Part shown: positions 14,695-21,999 of the stretch, piece by piece | Layout: each line of letters begins with the position of its first letter | Numbering within the stretch: the stretch's first letter is position 1 | From: VAZQ01 sp036406655 | Lineage (GTDB): Bacteria > Pseudomonadota > Alphaproteobacteria > Rhizobiales > Xanthobacteraceae | Direction of reading: 5' to 3' | DNA: 24,192 nucleotides | Assembly (NCBI GenBank): GCA_036406655.1 | Contig: DASXAP010000124.1 | Location: 1-24,192, forward strand | The notes under the pieces: model-generated | Told to the model about the DNA's origin: nothing | The model's input: only the letters and a program-made list of their open reading frames with translations | Database searches by the model: none | Program-made: the position numbers and the translations under genes

Positions 14695-15567
14695 ATGACC
14701 GCTCCCGTATTCCGTTTTGCGCCGAGCCCGAACGGCTACCTGCACCTGGGCCACGCGCTCTCGGCGCTGATCAATTTCGACATGGCGCGCGCAACGGGCG
14801 GGCGGCTTCTCCTGCGCATCGAGGACATCGACGCCTCCCGCTGCCGCCCGGAATTCGAGGAGGCGACCTACGCGGATCTGGCATGGCTGGGAATGCGCTG
14901 GGAGCAGCCGGTGCGGCGGCAGCGGATGCATCTCGAGGAGTATCGCGCGGCGCTGGCGCGGCTCGAGGCGCTCGGGCTCGTCTACCCCGCCTTCGAGAGC
15001 CGCGGCGAGATCGCGCGTCTGGTTGCCGAGCGGGAGAAGCATGCGCCCTGGCCGCGCGATCCCGACGGGGTGCCGCTCTATCCCGGTCGGGCACGCACGC
15101 TGTCGCTCGCCGAGCGGCAGCGGCGCATCGCGGCGGGGGAGGCTTACGCCTTGCGGCTCGACATGGCGGCGGCGCTGGCACGAACCCCGCCGCTCGAATG
15201 GGTCGAGACGGGCGCCGGTCCCGGCGGCGAGACCGGCTTGATCCCGGTGGCACCACAGCGCTGGGGCGACCTAGTCCTGGCGCGCAAGGAGATGCCGACC
15301 AGCTACCATCTGTCGGTCGTGCTCGATGACGCGAGCCAAGGCGTCACGCGGGTCGTGCGCGGGCGGGATCTGTTCTGGGCCACCGGCGTGCATCGCCTGC
15401 TGCAGATGCTGCTCGGGCTGCCGGCGCCATGTTACCATCACCACCGGCTGATTCTCGGCGATGACGGCAAGAAGCTGTCGAAATCGACGGCTGCGACCGC
15501 GTTGCACGTGCTGCGCGGGCGTGGTGCGACCCCGGCCGATATCCGCAGGCTGGTCGGATTGGCGTGA
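14695..15567 (+). CDS. gluQ: Glutamyl-Q tRNA(Asp) synthetase
   Basis: 290 residues. Activates glutamate and attaches it to the queuosine base at position 34 of tRNA(Asp). It is a truncated class-I synthetase: a glutamyl-tRNA synthetase catalytic domain without the anticodon-binding domain. The HIGH motif is seen in RFAPSPNGYLHLGHALSAL and the KMSKS motif in DDGKKLSKSTAA. LLLRIEDIDASRC and PTSYHLSVVLDDASQGVTRVVRG are typical of GluX-RS proteins. The zinc ligands usual in this family are missing: the Cys-x-Cys position reads AFE (Ala99, Glu101) in LVYPAFESRGEI, and the Tyr-x3-Cys position has Ala133 (YPGRA). The gene is divergent from the alkA-like gene and overlaps the next gene by four bases (GTGA). 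Confidence 0.92.
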   Translation: MTAPVFRFAPSPNGYLHLGHALSALINFDMARATGGRLLLRIEDIDASRCRPEFEEATYADLAWLGMRWEQPVRRQRMHLEEYRAALARLEALGLVYPAFESRGEIARLVAEREKHAPWPRDPDGVPLYPGRARTLSLAERQRRIAAGEAYALRLDMAAALARTPPLEWVETGAGPGGETGLIPVAPQRWGDLVLARKEMPTSYHLSVVLDDASQGVTRVVRGRDLFWATGVHRLLQMLLGLPAPCYHHHRLILGDDGKKLSKSTAATALHVLRGRGATPADIRRLVGLA

Positions 15568-16871
15568 GATCGGTGGCCGGAGGGCCCGTCCGCATGGCAA
15601 GCTCCGCCGGGGCACAAATGCCGAAGTCGAGGACAGTCGCGGGCCGACGCCGCCGCGTGAAGGGCGACGCGAAAAGACGCGCGAGCGCGCTTCTGCAGCG
15701 GCGGCCCGGCGCGTTGCAGCGGCGCAACGTGGAGGCGACGATCGCCGATCTCGCCCACGAGATCCGCACGCCGCTCACCGGCATTCTCGCCTTGAGCGAC
15801 CTCTTGGCCAGCTCCGAGCTCGGCGCGCGGGAGCGCGGCTGGGCGAATGCGATCAAGGACACCGCGGAGCATCTTTCGCTGCTCACCTCGCTCGTCGTCG
15901 ACGCCGCCCGCGCCGGGCGCAAGGGTCTGGTGCTGCGGCACGAGCAGTTCCGCCCGCGCGCGCTCGCCGAGGCGCTGGCGGCCTCGCTCGCCGCCCGCGC
16001 CGCAGCCAAGGGGCTTGACGGCGCGACCGAGATTTCCGGCGCGCTGCCGGAGGCGGTGATCGGCGACCAGGTGCGGCTGCGCGCGGCGCTGGAGAACCTC
16101 CTCGACAATGCGCTGAAGTTCACCGCGCGCGGCGGGGTGTCGCTGTCGGTCACCGGTGAACCGGCCGCGCGCGGTAAGGTGCGGCTCGTGTTCACGGTAT
16201 CCGACAGCGGGATCGGGCTCACCGCCGCCGAGATCAAGCAGCTGTTTCGGCCATTCGCCCAGGCCAATGCGGAGGTCGCACGCCGTTACGGGGGCGCCGG
16301 ACTGGGGCTCTCGCTGGTCAAGCGCCTGGCGGTGGCGATGGGCGGCGAGCTCACCGTTGCGAGCGAGCGCGGCCGCGGCAGCAGCTTTCGGCTGAGCATC
16401 GTCGTCGACAAGCTTGCCGGCGCTCCGGCACGGAAGCGAGCGGCCGCCGCCGCGGTGCACGCGCTCAGCATCCTGTGCGTCGAGGACAATCCCTATGGCC
16501 GTGTCGTGCTCAACACCATGCTGACCGAGCTCGGACACCGCGCCGATTTCGTCGCCAGCGGATCTGCGGCGCTCGATGCGGTCGTGAACCGGGGCTACGA
16601 CGTGGTGCTGATGGATCTGACCCTGCCCGACATCGATGGAATGGAAGCGGCGCGGCGCATTCGGGCGCTTTCCGGACCCGCCGCACGCGTGCCGATCCTC
16701 GGCGTGTCCGGGCCCGCCGGCCCTCCCAGCGAGGCGGCGGCGCGTGCAGCCGGCATGAACGGCTGTCTCACCAAGCCCTTGAGCGTGGGCGCGCTGAGCG
16801 AGGCGCTCGGAGCGCTGCAGGATCGGGCGGGCTCGCGCGAAGCGCGGGCGAAGCGCCGCGGCGCGGATTAG
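15564..16871 (+). CDS. Soluble hybrid histidine kinase/response regulator without a sensor domain
   Basis: 435 residues if started at GTG 15564, which overlaps the gluQ stop (GTGA); ATG 15594 and ATG 15618 are later options. The first ~55 residues are strongly basic with no recognisable sensor or membrane segment. The H box follows (IADLAHEIRTPLTG, phospho-accepting His65). The ATPase domain has the N box ENLLDNALKFT (Asn182), G1 DSGIGL (214-219), F box FRPFAQ and G2 GAGLGLSLVK. A short linker leads to a receiver domain with acidic pair Glu307-Asp308 (CVEDNP), phospho-accepting Asp351 (LMDLTLPDIDGM) and Lys404 (LTKPL). All catalytic residues are present. The input signal is unknown and there is no output domain. 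Phosphate may be passed on to an Hpt protein elsewhere, or the receiver may tune the kinase. Confidence 0.92.
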   Translation: MRSVAGGPVRMASSAGAQMPKSRTVAGRRRRVKGDAKRRASALLQRRPGALQRRNVEATIADLAHEIRTPLTGILALSDLLASSELGARERGWANAIKDTAEHLSLLTSLVVDAARAGRKGLVLRHEQFRPRALAEALAASLAARAAAKGLDGATEISGALPEAVIGDQVRLRAALENLLDNALKFTARGGVSLSVTGEPAARGKVRLVFTVSDSGIGLTAAEIKQLFRPFAQANAEVARRYGGAGLGLSLVKRLAVAMGGELTVASERGRGSSFRLSIVVDKLAGAPARKRAAAAAVHALSILCVEDNPYGRVVLNTMLTELGHRADFVASGSAALDAVVNRGYDVVLMDLTLPDIDGMEAARRIRALSGPAARVPILGVSGPAGPPSEAAARAAGMNGCLTKPLSVGALSEALGALQDRAGSREARAKRRGAD

Positions 16872-16884
16872 TCAGGACGAGGCT

Positions 16885-16927
16885 GCCCGCGCCACCGCGC
16901 TCCCCCCGCAGCGGTGCGGAGGCGGGC
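16885..16927. terminator. Nested hairpin between convergent kinase and ecm genes
   Basis: Outer arms GCCCGC (16885-16890) and GCGGGC (16922-16927) enclose inner arms CACCGC (16893-16898) and GCGGTG (16911-16916). It sits in the 76-base gap between convergent stop codons. No T-tract follows on either strand, so it is at best a weak or Rho-assisted terminator. Confidence 0.35.
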
Positions 16928-16947
16928 ATGCCGATTGAAACCTGATC

Positions 16948-18990
16948 TCATTGCGCGCCGGCCGCAATCGACCCGCTCGGATCGGCCTGAGCTGCTGCCG
17001 CCCTCTCCGCCGCCGCCTCGACGATGCACAGCAGGTCCGCCATGATGCGGTTGAGCTCGAAGTCCTTCGGCGTGTAGACCGCGGCGACCCCGGACCGGCG
17101 CAGCTCCTGCGCATCCCGCGGCGGGACGATGCCGCCGACCACCACCGGCACGCCGGCGAGCCCGGCGTCCTTCATGCGCGCCACCACCTCGGCGACCAGC
17201 GGCAGGTGGGAGCCCGAGAGGATCGACAGCCCGATCAGATGCGCGCGCTCTGTCCGCGCCGCCTCGACGATCTCGGCCGGGGTGAGGCGGATGCCCTCGT
17301 AAACCACGTCCATGCCCGCATCGCGCGCGCGCACCGCGATCTGCTCGGCCCCGTTCGAGTGACCGTCGAGCCCCGGCTTGCCGACGAGAAATTTCAGCCG
17401 CCGGCCGAGCTTGCGCGAGAGGCGATCGACATCGGCTCGCAGCCCGTCGAGACCCTCGGTCGCGTTGCGCGGCGCGCGGCCGACCCCGGTCGGGGCGCGA
17501 TATTCGCCGAAGCTCCGGCGCAGCGCGAAACCCCATTCGCCGGTGGTGACGCCGGCCTTGGCGCACGCGATCGAGGCCGGCATGATGTTGCGGTTCTCCG
17601 CTGCCGCGGCGCGCAGCTCGGCGAGCGCGGCGGCCACCGCCTTGCTGTCGCGCGCACCCCGCCACGCCTCGAGACGCTCGATCTGCTCGGCTTCCGCGTG
17701 CGGCGAGACGGTGAGAATGGCGTCGGCAGCCCCGGCAAGCGGTGACAGCTCGCTCTCCACGAATCGGTTGACGCCGACCACGGTCTGCTCACCGCGCTCG
17801 ATCGCCTCGAGCCGCCGCGTGTTCGATTCGACGAGCTGCTGCTTCATGTAGCCTTGCTCGACCGCCGCGACCGCACCGCCGAGCCCTTGGATATGCGCGA
17901 GCTCCTCCCTCGCCGCTGCCTTGAGCCGAGCGACCTGCGAGGCTATCGCCGGCGAGCCGTCGAAAATGTCTCCGTGCTCGAGCAGATCGGTCTCGAAGGC
18001 CAGGATCTGCTGCATGCGCAGCGACCATTGCTGGTCCCACGGCCGCGGCAGGCCGAGCGCCTCGTTCCAGGCCGGCAGCTGCACGGCGCGCGCCCGGGCC
18101 CGCTTCGACAGCGTCACCGCCAGCATCTCGATGAGGATGCGGGTGATGTTGTTCTCCGGCTGCTGCTCGGTCAGGCCGAGCGAGTTCACCTGCACGCCGT
18201 AGCGGAACAGTCGCTGCTTCGGATCCGCGACGGCGTAGCGCTCGGCGGTGATCTCCTCCCACAATTCGCTGAAGGCGCGCAGCTTGCACATCTCGGTGAC
18301 GAAGCGCAGCCCGGCATTGACGAAGAACGAGATGCGGCCGACCACCTCGCCGAACGCGGCGGTCTCGACCTGACCCGACGCCTTGACGGTATCGAGCACC
18401 GCCAGCGCGGTGGCCAGCGCGAAGGCGAGCTCCTGCACCGGCGTCGCGCCGGCCTCCTGCAGGTGGTAGGAGCATACGTTCATCGGATTCCACCTCGGCA
18501 TCTCCCGGGTGGTGAACAGGATCACGTCCCTGGTTAGCCGCAGCGAGGGCGCCGGGGGAAACACGTAGGTGCCGCGCGAGAGATATTCCTTGATGATGTC
18601 GTTCTGGGTGGTGCCGGAAAGCTTGTCGCGCGCTATTCCCTGCTCGTCGGCGAGCGCCACATAGAGGGCGAGCAGCCAGGCGGCGGTCGCGTTGATCGTC
18701 ATCGAGGTGTTCATGTCGGCGAGCGGGATCGCCTCGAGCAAGGCGCGCACGTCGCCGAGATGCGAGACCGGCACGCCGACCTTGCCGACCTCGCCCCTGG
18801 CCAGCGGGTGGTCGCTGTCGTAGCCGGTCTGGGTCGGCAGGTCGAAAGCGACGGAAAGGCCGGTCTGCCCCTTGGCCAGATTGCGGCGATAGAGGGCGTT
18901 CGACTCCCTCGCCGTGGAATGGCCGGCATAGGTGCGGAAGATCCACGGCCGGTCGCGCTCGCGCCGTCCTTCCTCCGCCGGATCGCCCAT
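16948..18990 (-). CDS. ecm: Ethylmalonyl-CoA mutase (B12-dependent)
   Basis: 680 residues. Interconverts (2R)-ethylmalonyl-CoA and (2S)-methylsuccinyl-CoA with adenosylcobalamin, a key step of the ethylmalonyl-CoA pathway. The acyl-CoA mutase barrel begins with PWIFRTYAGHSTARESNALY and GLSVAFDLPTQTGYDSDHP. GTTQNDIIKEYLSRGTYVFP and NPMNVCSYHLQEAGATP follow, then VQVNSLGLTEQQPENN. The C-terminal B12 domain carries DxHxxG at Asp542-Gly-His544-Ser-Asn-Gly547 (GLDGHSNG), then SILSGSHLPL and VVVGGIVPP. Methylmalonyl-CoA mutase is the close alternative. The single-chain MeaA-like N-terminus (RTYAGHSTA rather than the longer MCM leader) and the neighbour ccr favour Ecm. The start at 18990 is set by the family N-terminus; GAGG lies seven bases upstream. 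Reading further upstream in frame only runs antisense to ccr. Confidence 0.93.
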   Translation of the reverse strand: MGDPAEEGRRERDRPWIFRTYAGHSTARESNALYRRNLAKGQTGLSVAFDLPTQTGYDSDHPLARGEVGKVGVPVSHLGDVRALLEAIPLADMNTSMTINATAAWLLALYVALADEQGIARDKLSGTTQNDIIKEYLSRGTYVFPPAPSLRLTRDVILFTTREMPRWNPMNVCSYHLQEAGATPVQELAFALATALAVLDTVKASGQVETAAFGEVVGRISFFVNAGLRFVTEMCKLRAFSELWEEITAERYAVADPKQRLFRYGVQVNSLGLTEQQPENNITRILIEMLAVTLSKRARARAVQLPAWNEALGLPRPWDQQWSLRMQQILAFETDLLEHGDIFDGSPAIASQVARLKAAAREELAHIQGLGGAVAAVEQGYMKQQLVESNTRRLEAIERGEQTVVGVNRFVESELSPLAGAADAILTVSPHAEAEQIERLEAWRGARDSKAVAAALAELRAAAAENRNIMPASIACAKAGVTTGEWGFALRRSFGEYRAPTGVGRAPRNATEGLDGLRADVDRLSRKLGRRLKFLVGKPGLDGHSNGAEQIAVRARDAGMDVVYEGIRLTPAEIVEAARTERAHLIGLSILSGSHLPLVAEVVARMKDAGLAGVPVVVGGIVPPRDAQELRRSGVAAVYTPKDFELNRIMADLLCIVEAAAERAAAAQADPSGSIAAGAQ

Positions 18991-19005
18991 GCTCCCGCCT
19001 CGCTG

Positions 19006-19022
19006 CCGCAACGTTTTTGCGG
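19006..19022. promoter_or_regulatory. CCGCAA-N5-TTGCGG inverted repeat near the ecm start, candidate operator
   Basis: Perfect six-base arms at 19006-19011 and 19017-19022, 16 bases upstream of the ecm start codon on its 5' side. An AT-rich island with TATATT on the minus strand and TATACT on the plus strand (19028-19035) lies next to it and could hold -10 elements. The same arms recur near the ccr start (19139-19158). Confidence 0.5.
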
Positions 19023-19133
19023 TGCAGAATATACTCGTTTCGGGCGCAAGAGTTCCACGCCGGCGAGGACTGCCGAGGGAACTTTCCGCCTGGCCGGGGC
19101 GTAGGGGCGGCACAGCTGGCGATCCGCGTCTCC

Positions 19134-19158
19134 GTTGCGCCGCAACATCAATTGCGGC
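19134..19158. promoter_or_regulatory. Overlapping GTTGCG-C-CGCAAC and GCCGCAA-N6-TTGCGGC inverted repeats upstream of ccr
   Basis: Two overlapping palindromes share the middle CGCAA: six-base arms with a one-base centre (19134-19146) and seven-base arms with a six-base spacer (19139-19158). They end 51 bases before the ccr ATG. A further CGCAA at 19045-19049 and TTGCG/CGCAA near 19220-19229 add to the cluster of half-sites. Confidence 0.5.
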
Positions 19159-19209
19159 AGAGTCGCAGGCTGCGCCTGAACACCCGGCGAAGCGCGGGAG
19201 GAGTTGAGC

Positions 19210-20496
19210 ATGTCGGCGCTTGCACGCAAGGCGGACGTGGTTCCGCTGCAGCCCAAGGATCTCTACGAGGTCGGCGAGGTTCCGCCCCTCGGTCACGTCC
19301 CGGGGAGGATGTATGCCTGGGCGATCCGCAAGGAGCGGCACGGTCCCCCCGAATCGGCGATGCAGATCGAGGTCCTGCCGACCTGGCCGGTCGGCGAGGA
19401 CGAGGTGCTGGTCTTCGTGATGGCGGGCGGGGTGAACTACAACGGCATCTGGGCCGGGCTCGGCACGCCGATCTCGCCGCTCGACGTGCACAAGAATCCG
19501 TACCACGTGGCGGGCTCCGATGCCGCCGGCATCGTCTGGGCGGTCGGCAGGAAGGTGCGCCGCTGGAAGATCGGCGACGAGGTCGTCGTCCACTGCAATC
19601 AGGACGACGGCGACGACGAGGAGTGCAACGGCGGCGACCCGCTGCTGTCACCGTCGCAGCGCATCTGGGGCTACGAGACGCCCGATGGATCCTTCGCGCA
19701 GTTCTGCCGCGTGCAGTCGCGCCAGCTGATGCCGAAGCCGGCGCATCTCACCTGGGAGGAAGCGGCCTGCTACACGCTGACGCTGGCCACCGCCTACCGC
19801 ATGCTCTATGGCCACGCGCCGCACACGCTCAAGCCGGGCGACCATGTCCTGGTGTGGGGCGCCTCCGGCGGACTCGGCGTGTTCGGCGTCCAGCTCGTCG
19901 CCGCGTCGGGCGCCAATGCGGTCGGCGTGGTGTCGGACGAGCGCAAGCGCGAATACGTGATGCAGCTGGGCGCCAAGGGCGTCATCAACCGCAGCGACTT
20001 CAAATGCTGGGGTCAGATGCCGAAGGTCGGCAGTCCGGAATACGACGCCTGGGTGAAGGAAGCGCGCCGGTTCGGCAAGGCGATCTGGGACGTCACCGGC
20101 AAGCGCGACGTCGACATCGTCTTCGAGCATCCCGGCGAGGCGACCTTTCCGGTCTCCTGCCTCGTGGTCAAGCGCGGCGGCATGGTGGTGTTCTGCGCCG
20201 GGACCTCCGGCTACAACATCACCTTCGATGCGCGCTACGTGTGGATGCGGCAGAAGCGCGTGCAGGGCTCGCATTTCGCGCACCTGAAGCAGGCCTCGGC
20301 GGCCAACCAGTTCGTCTGTGACCGGCGCATCGATCCCTGCATGAGCGAGGTGTTTCCCTGGACCCGGATCCCGCACGCGCACGAGCTCATGCGCGCCAAC
20401 CGTCATCCTCCCGGGAACATGGCGGTGCTGGTCAACGCTCCGCGCACCGGGCTGCGCACGCTGGACGATGTGATCGAGGCGAGCCAGAGCCGGTAG
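19210..20496 (+). CDS. ccr: Crotonyl-CoA carboxylase/reductase
   Basis: 428 residues, the usual size. Reduces crotonyl-CoA with NADPH and fixes CO2 to give (2S)-ethylmalonyl-CoA, the committed step of the ethylmalonyl-CoA pathway. The protein is an MDR enoyl-thioester reductase with family-specific insertions. LYEVGEVPPLGHVPGRMYAW opens it, VMAGGVNYNGIWAGLGTP follows, and HKNPYHVAGSDAAGIVWAVG leads to a CNQDDGDDEECNGGDP insert. The NADPH loop is WGASGGLGVFGVQL (from Trp216); VFEHPGEATFP and VQGSHFAHLKQASAANQ follow. Asn in VNYN, the Glu pair in TWEEAA and His in GSHFAH look like counterparts of CO2-binding residues described in Kitasatospora Ccr; the mapping was done by eye. GGAGGAG lies six bases before the ATG. 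It is divergent from ecm, the next enzymes' gene, across a shared control region. Confidence 0.96.
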   Translation: MSALARKADVVPLQPKDLYEVGEVPPLGHVPGRMYAWAIRKERHGPPESAMQIEVLPTWPVGEDEVLVFVMAGGVNYNGIWAGLGTPISPLDVHKNPYHVAGSDAAGIVWAVGRKVRRWKIGDEVVVHCNQDDGDDEECNGGDPLLSPSQRIWGYETPDGSFAQFCRVQSRQLMPKPAHLTWEEAACYTLTLATAYRMLYGHAPHTLKPGDHVLVWGASGGLGVFGVQLVAASGANAVGVVSDERKREYVMQLGAKGVINRSDFKCWGQMPKVGSPEYDAWVKEARRFGKAIWDVTGKRDVDIVFEHPGEATFPVSCLVVKRGGMVVFCAGTSGYNITFDARYVWMRQKRVQGSHFAHLKQASAANQFVCDRRIDPCMSEVFPWTRIPHAHELMRANRHPPGNMAVLVNAPRTGLRTLDDVIEASQSR

Positions 20497-20521
20497 GGGC
20501 TTGTGTCCCCTGCCACAAGAA

Positions 20522-20537
20522 TGGCACCTTCCGTGCC
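20522..20537 (+). promoter_or_regulatory. Possible sigma-54 (-24/-12) promoter before the 137-residue protein gene
   Basis: TGGCAC (20522-20527) is a perfect -24 element. GTGCC (20533-20537) is a 3-of-5 match to the -12 TTGCW. The diagnostic GG and GC are exactly 10 bases apart (20523-20524, 20535-20536). Transcription would start near 20548, with AGGAG and the ATG at 20587 downstream. An inverted repeat, CTTGTG and CACAAG (20500-20519), lies directly upstream; it might instead be a ccr terminator. Confidence 0.4.
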
Positions 20538-20586
20538 TAGACTGAACGAGTGGAGGTTGGGGGCTTGCACGAGAGGAGTCCTTCCC

Positions 20587-21000
20587 ATGTGCGATTACAG
20601 CCTGCACCACGTGAAGTCACGATCCGCCAAGGTCGGCGACAAGCTGACAACCCGCAACTTCGGAACCGGCACACGCGGGTTCTCCGCACCGGAGGATGCC
20701 ACGATGGCGGTCTGCGTCCTGCCGGGAACGGAGCTTGCGTTCTCGCAGCAACCGGCGAGGATGGCCTCCGGCTTCCTCGGCTGGGGAGTGAAGGCGCTCG
20801 AGCACCGCACCGCGATCTTCCGGCAGGTGAACAAGCACGAGCCGCGCGTGCACCACGATGCGCTGGAATTCCCTGACGGCAAGATCGTGATGCTGACCGA
20901 CCTGTGCGAGGGTCAGGAGGCGACGGTGCTGCAATTGCCGGCGCAGCCGACGACCGCCGCCGAAGCGGCACAGCAGAAGCGCGTCGCCTACGTCGGCTGA
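20587..21000 (+). CDS. Conserved protein of unknown function (CDYSLH type)
   Basis: 137 residues, with AGGAG eight bases before the ATG at 20587. I do not recognise a named domain. The N-terminus MCDYSLHHVKSRSAKVGDKL and the segments TRGFSAPED, AVCVLPGTELAF and VHHDALEFPDGKIVMLTDLCEGQEATVLQLPA resemble a short family I associate with Bradyrhizobium-like Alphaproteobacteria. No signal peptide or membrane helix is seen. Cys2, Cys43 and Cys106 together with the His residues of SLHH and VHHD might bind a metal or cofactor, but this is speculation. The predicted all-beta, hydrophobic-alternating pattern in the second half could form a small barrel. It follows ccr on the same strand after 90 bases, with its own possible sigma-54 promoter, so a link to carbon metabolism is only positional. 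Confidence 0.8.
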   Translation: MCDYSLHHVKSRSAKVGDKLTTRNFGTGTRGFSAPEDATMAVCVLPGTELAFSQQPARMASGFLGWGVKALEHRTAIFRQVNKHEPRVHHDALEFPDGKIVMLTDLCEGQEATVLQLPAQPTTAAEAAQQKRVAYVG

Positions 21001-21042
21001 TCCGGCGGCCTGCAATCGCTCGCTTGCGGCAGGTTGCGGATT

Positions 21043-21073
21043 CGGGCGTGGCCGGCTCGTCCGGTCACGCCCG
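21043..21073 (+). terminator. Strong hairpin terminator between the 137-residue protein gene and the YihY gene
   Basis: CGGGCGTGGCCGG (21043-21055) pairs with CCGGTCACGCCCG (21061-21073) as a 13-base-pair stem (one G-U pair) with a five-base loop. On the + strand it is followed by CTTTGCT. It lies between convergent genes, just before the YihY stop (21079), and is the best terminator in the window. Confidence 0.65.
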
Positions 21074-21078
21074 CTTTG

Positions 21079-21903
21079 CTATCTCCGCCGCGGGAAGATC
21101 GTCGAGTTGAGCGCGCCGCCGTAGACGAAGATCGATGCCGTCCAATAGAGAAAAACCAGCGCCATCATCACCGAGGCGAGGCCCGCGTAGTAGCTCACAT
21201 AGGTGACGGCGAACTGAGCGAGATAGCGGCCGAAGGCGATCGCGGTCGCGAGCCAGAGCAGCAGCGTCGCAGCAATGCCGGGAAGGATCTCGACCACGCG
21301 CCGCCGGCCGCCGGGCAGCCATTTGTGGGCGACGAACAGCGCGACCGCCAGAACCACCCCGGCGATGCCGAACCGGAACAGGGTGATGGTGCCTTCGAGC
21401 GGCTCGAGCCAGGGCGCATGATGCACTGCCGTGTGGAACAGCAGCGGCCCGAGCACAATGAGAAAGCCCAGCGCCAGAAATGCCATCACCGCGAGCAGCA
21501 CATAGGCGATCGACTCGAGCCGCAGCAGGACCCAGTGCCGGCTCTCGACGACGCCATAGGCCCGATTGAGGCCGATGCGCAGGCTTTCGACTCCGCTGGA
21601 GGCGAAGAACACGGCGAGCAGGAGACCCAGCGTCAGCGCCCCGGTATGGGTCTGGGTCAGCACCTTCTGCACTTCTGCCACGATCGGCTCGGCGACCTGC
21701 TCGGGCCAGGTCGCGAACATCAGGCTGGCAACGGCGCCGGCAAGATTGCCGGAGCCGAAGAATCCCGCCAGCGACGTGAGCACGATGAAGAACGGAAACA
21801 GCGCCATCAGCGCCGACAGCGCGATGTGGCTCGCGATCGCCCAGCCGTCGTCCTCGTTGAAGCGGAGGAATGCCTGCCAGGCGATGGTTGCGGCGCGTCG
21901 CAT
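21079..21903 (-). CDS. YihY/BrkB-family inner-membrane protein
   Basis: 274 residues with about six hydrophobic membrane segments. The family pattern is clear: an N-terminal amphipathic region (WQAFLRFNEDDGWAIASHIALSALMALFPFFIVLTS) in which the first helix carries the AxxxALxxLFPxF motif. A central ASSGVESLRIGLNRAYGVVE, the LLRLESIAYVLL segment and a closing VSYYAGLASVMMALVFLYW helix complete it. The last part, TASIFVYGGALNSTIFPRR, is also typical. Family members (UPF0761) are poorly characterised; older ribonuclease BN labels are wrong and transport roles are only suspected. The gene is divergent from mcd and has no evident ribosome-binding site, so the start at 21903 is set by the family N-terminus (charged lead-in, then the first helix). 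Confidence 0.92.
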   Translation of the reverse strand: MRRAATIAWQAFLRFNEDDGWAIASHIALSALMALFPFFIVLTSLAGFFGSGNLAGAVASLMFATWPEQVAEPIVAEVQKVLTQTHTGALTLGLLLAVFFASSGVESLRIGLNRAYGVVESRHWVLLRLESIAYVLLAVMAFLALGFLIVLGPLLFHTAVHHAPWLEPLEGTITLFRFGIAGVVLAVALFVAHKWLPGGRRRVVEILPGIAATLLLWLATAIAFGRYLAQFAVTYVSYYAGLASVMMALVFLYWTASIFVYGGALNSTIFPRRR

Positions 21904-21975
21904 CAGGGTGATTCGCCCCCGGCCGATCTTCGCAGAAAAACGCGCCGCCGTGACCGGCAGGCGGATTGGTCGTGC

Positions 21976-21999
21976 CTGATCTCATGCGCCCGGGATCAG
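21976..21999. promoter_or_regulatory. CTGATC-N12-GATCAG inverted repeat upstream of mcd
   Basis: Six-base perfect arms (21976-21981 and 21994-21999), centres 18 bases apart, in the 170-base region between divergent YihY and mcd. A second palindrome, GTGCA-G-TGCAC, follows at 22018-22028. Either could be an operator. No good -35/-10 pair was seen, so the link to mcd transcription is positional only. Confidence 0.3.

Noticed and set aside
16948..18990. Methylmalonyl-CoA mutase as the name for the mutase gene
   Set aside because: The single-chain MeaA-like sequence and the divergent ccr favour ethylmalonyl-CoA mutase; phylogeny would settle it.
18991..19593. Upstream in-frame extension of ecm giving 881 residues
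   Set aside because: It runs antisense through ccr and does not resemble any mutase N-terminus; the family start at 18990 fits.
21024..21039. Two direct TTGCGG copies ten bases apart, like the ecm-ccr half-sites
   Set aside because: They lie between convergent genes, away from any promoter, and are not inverted; likely chance in GC-rich sequence.
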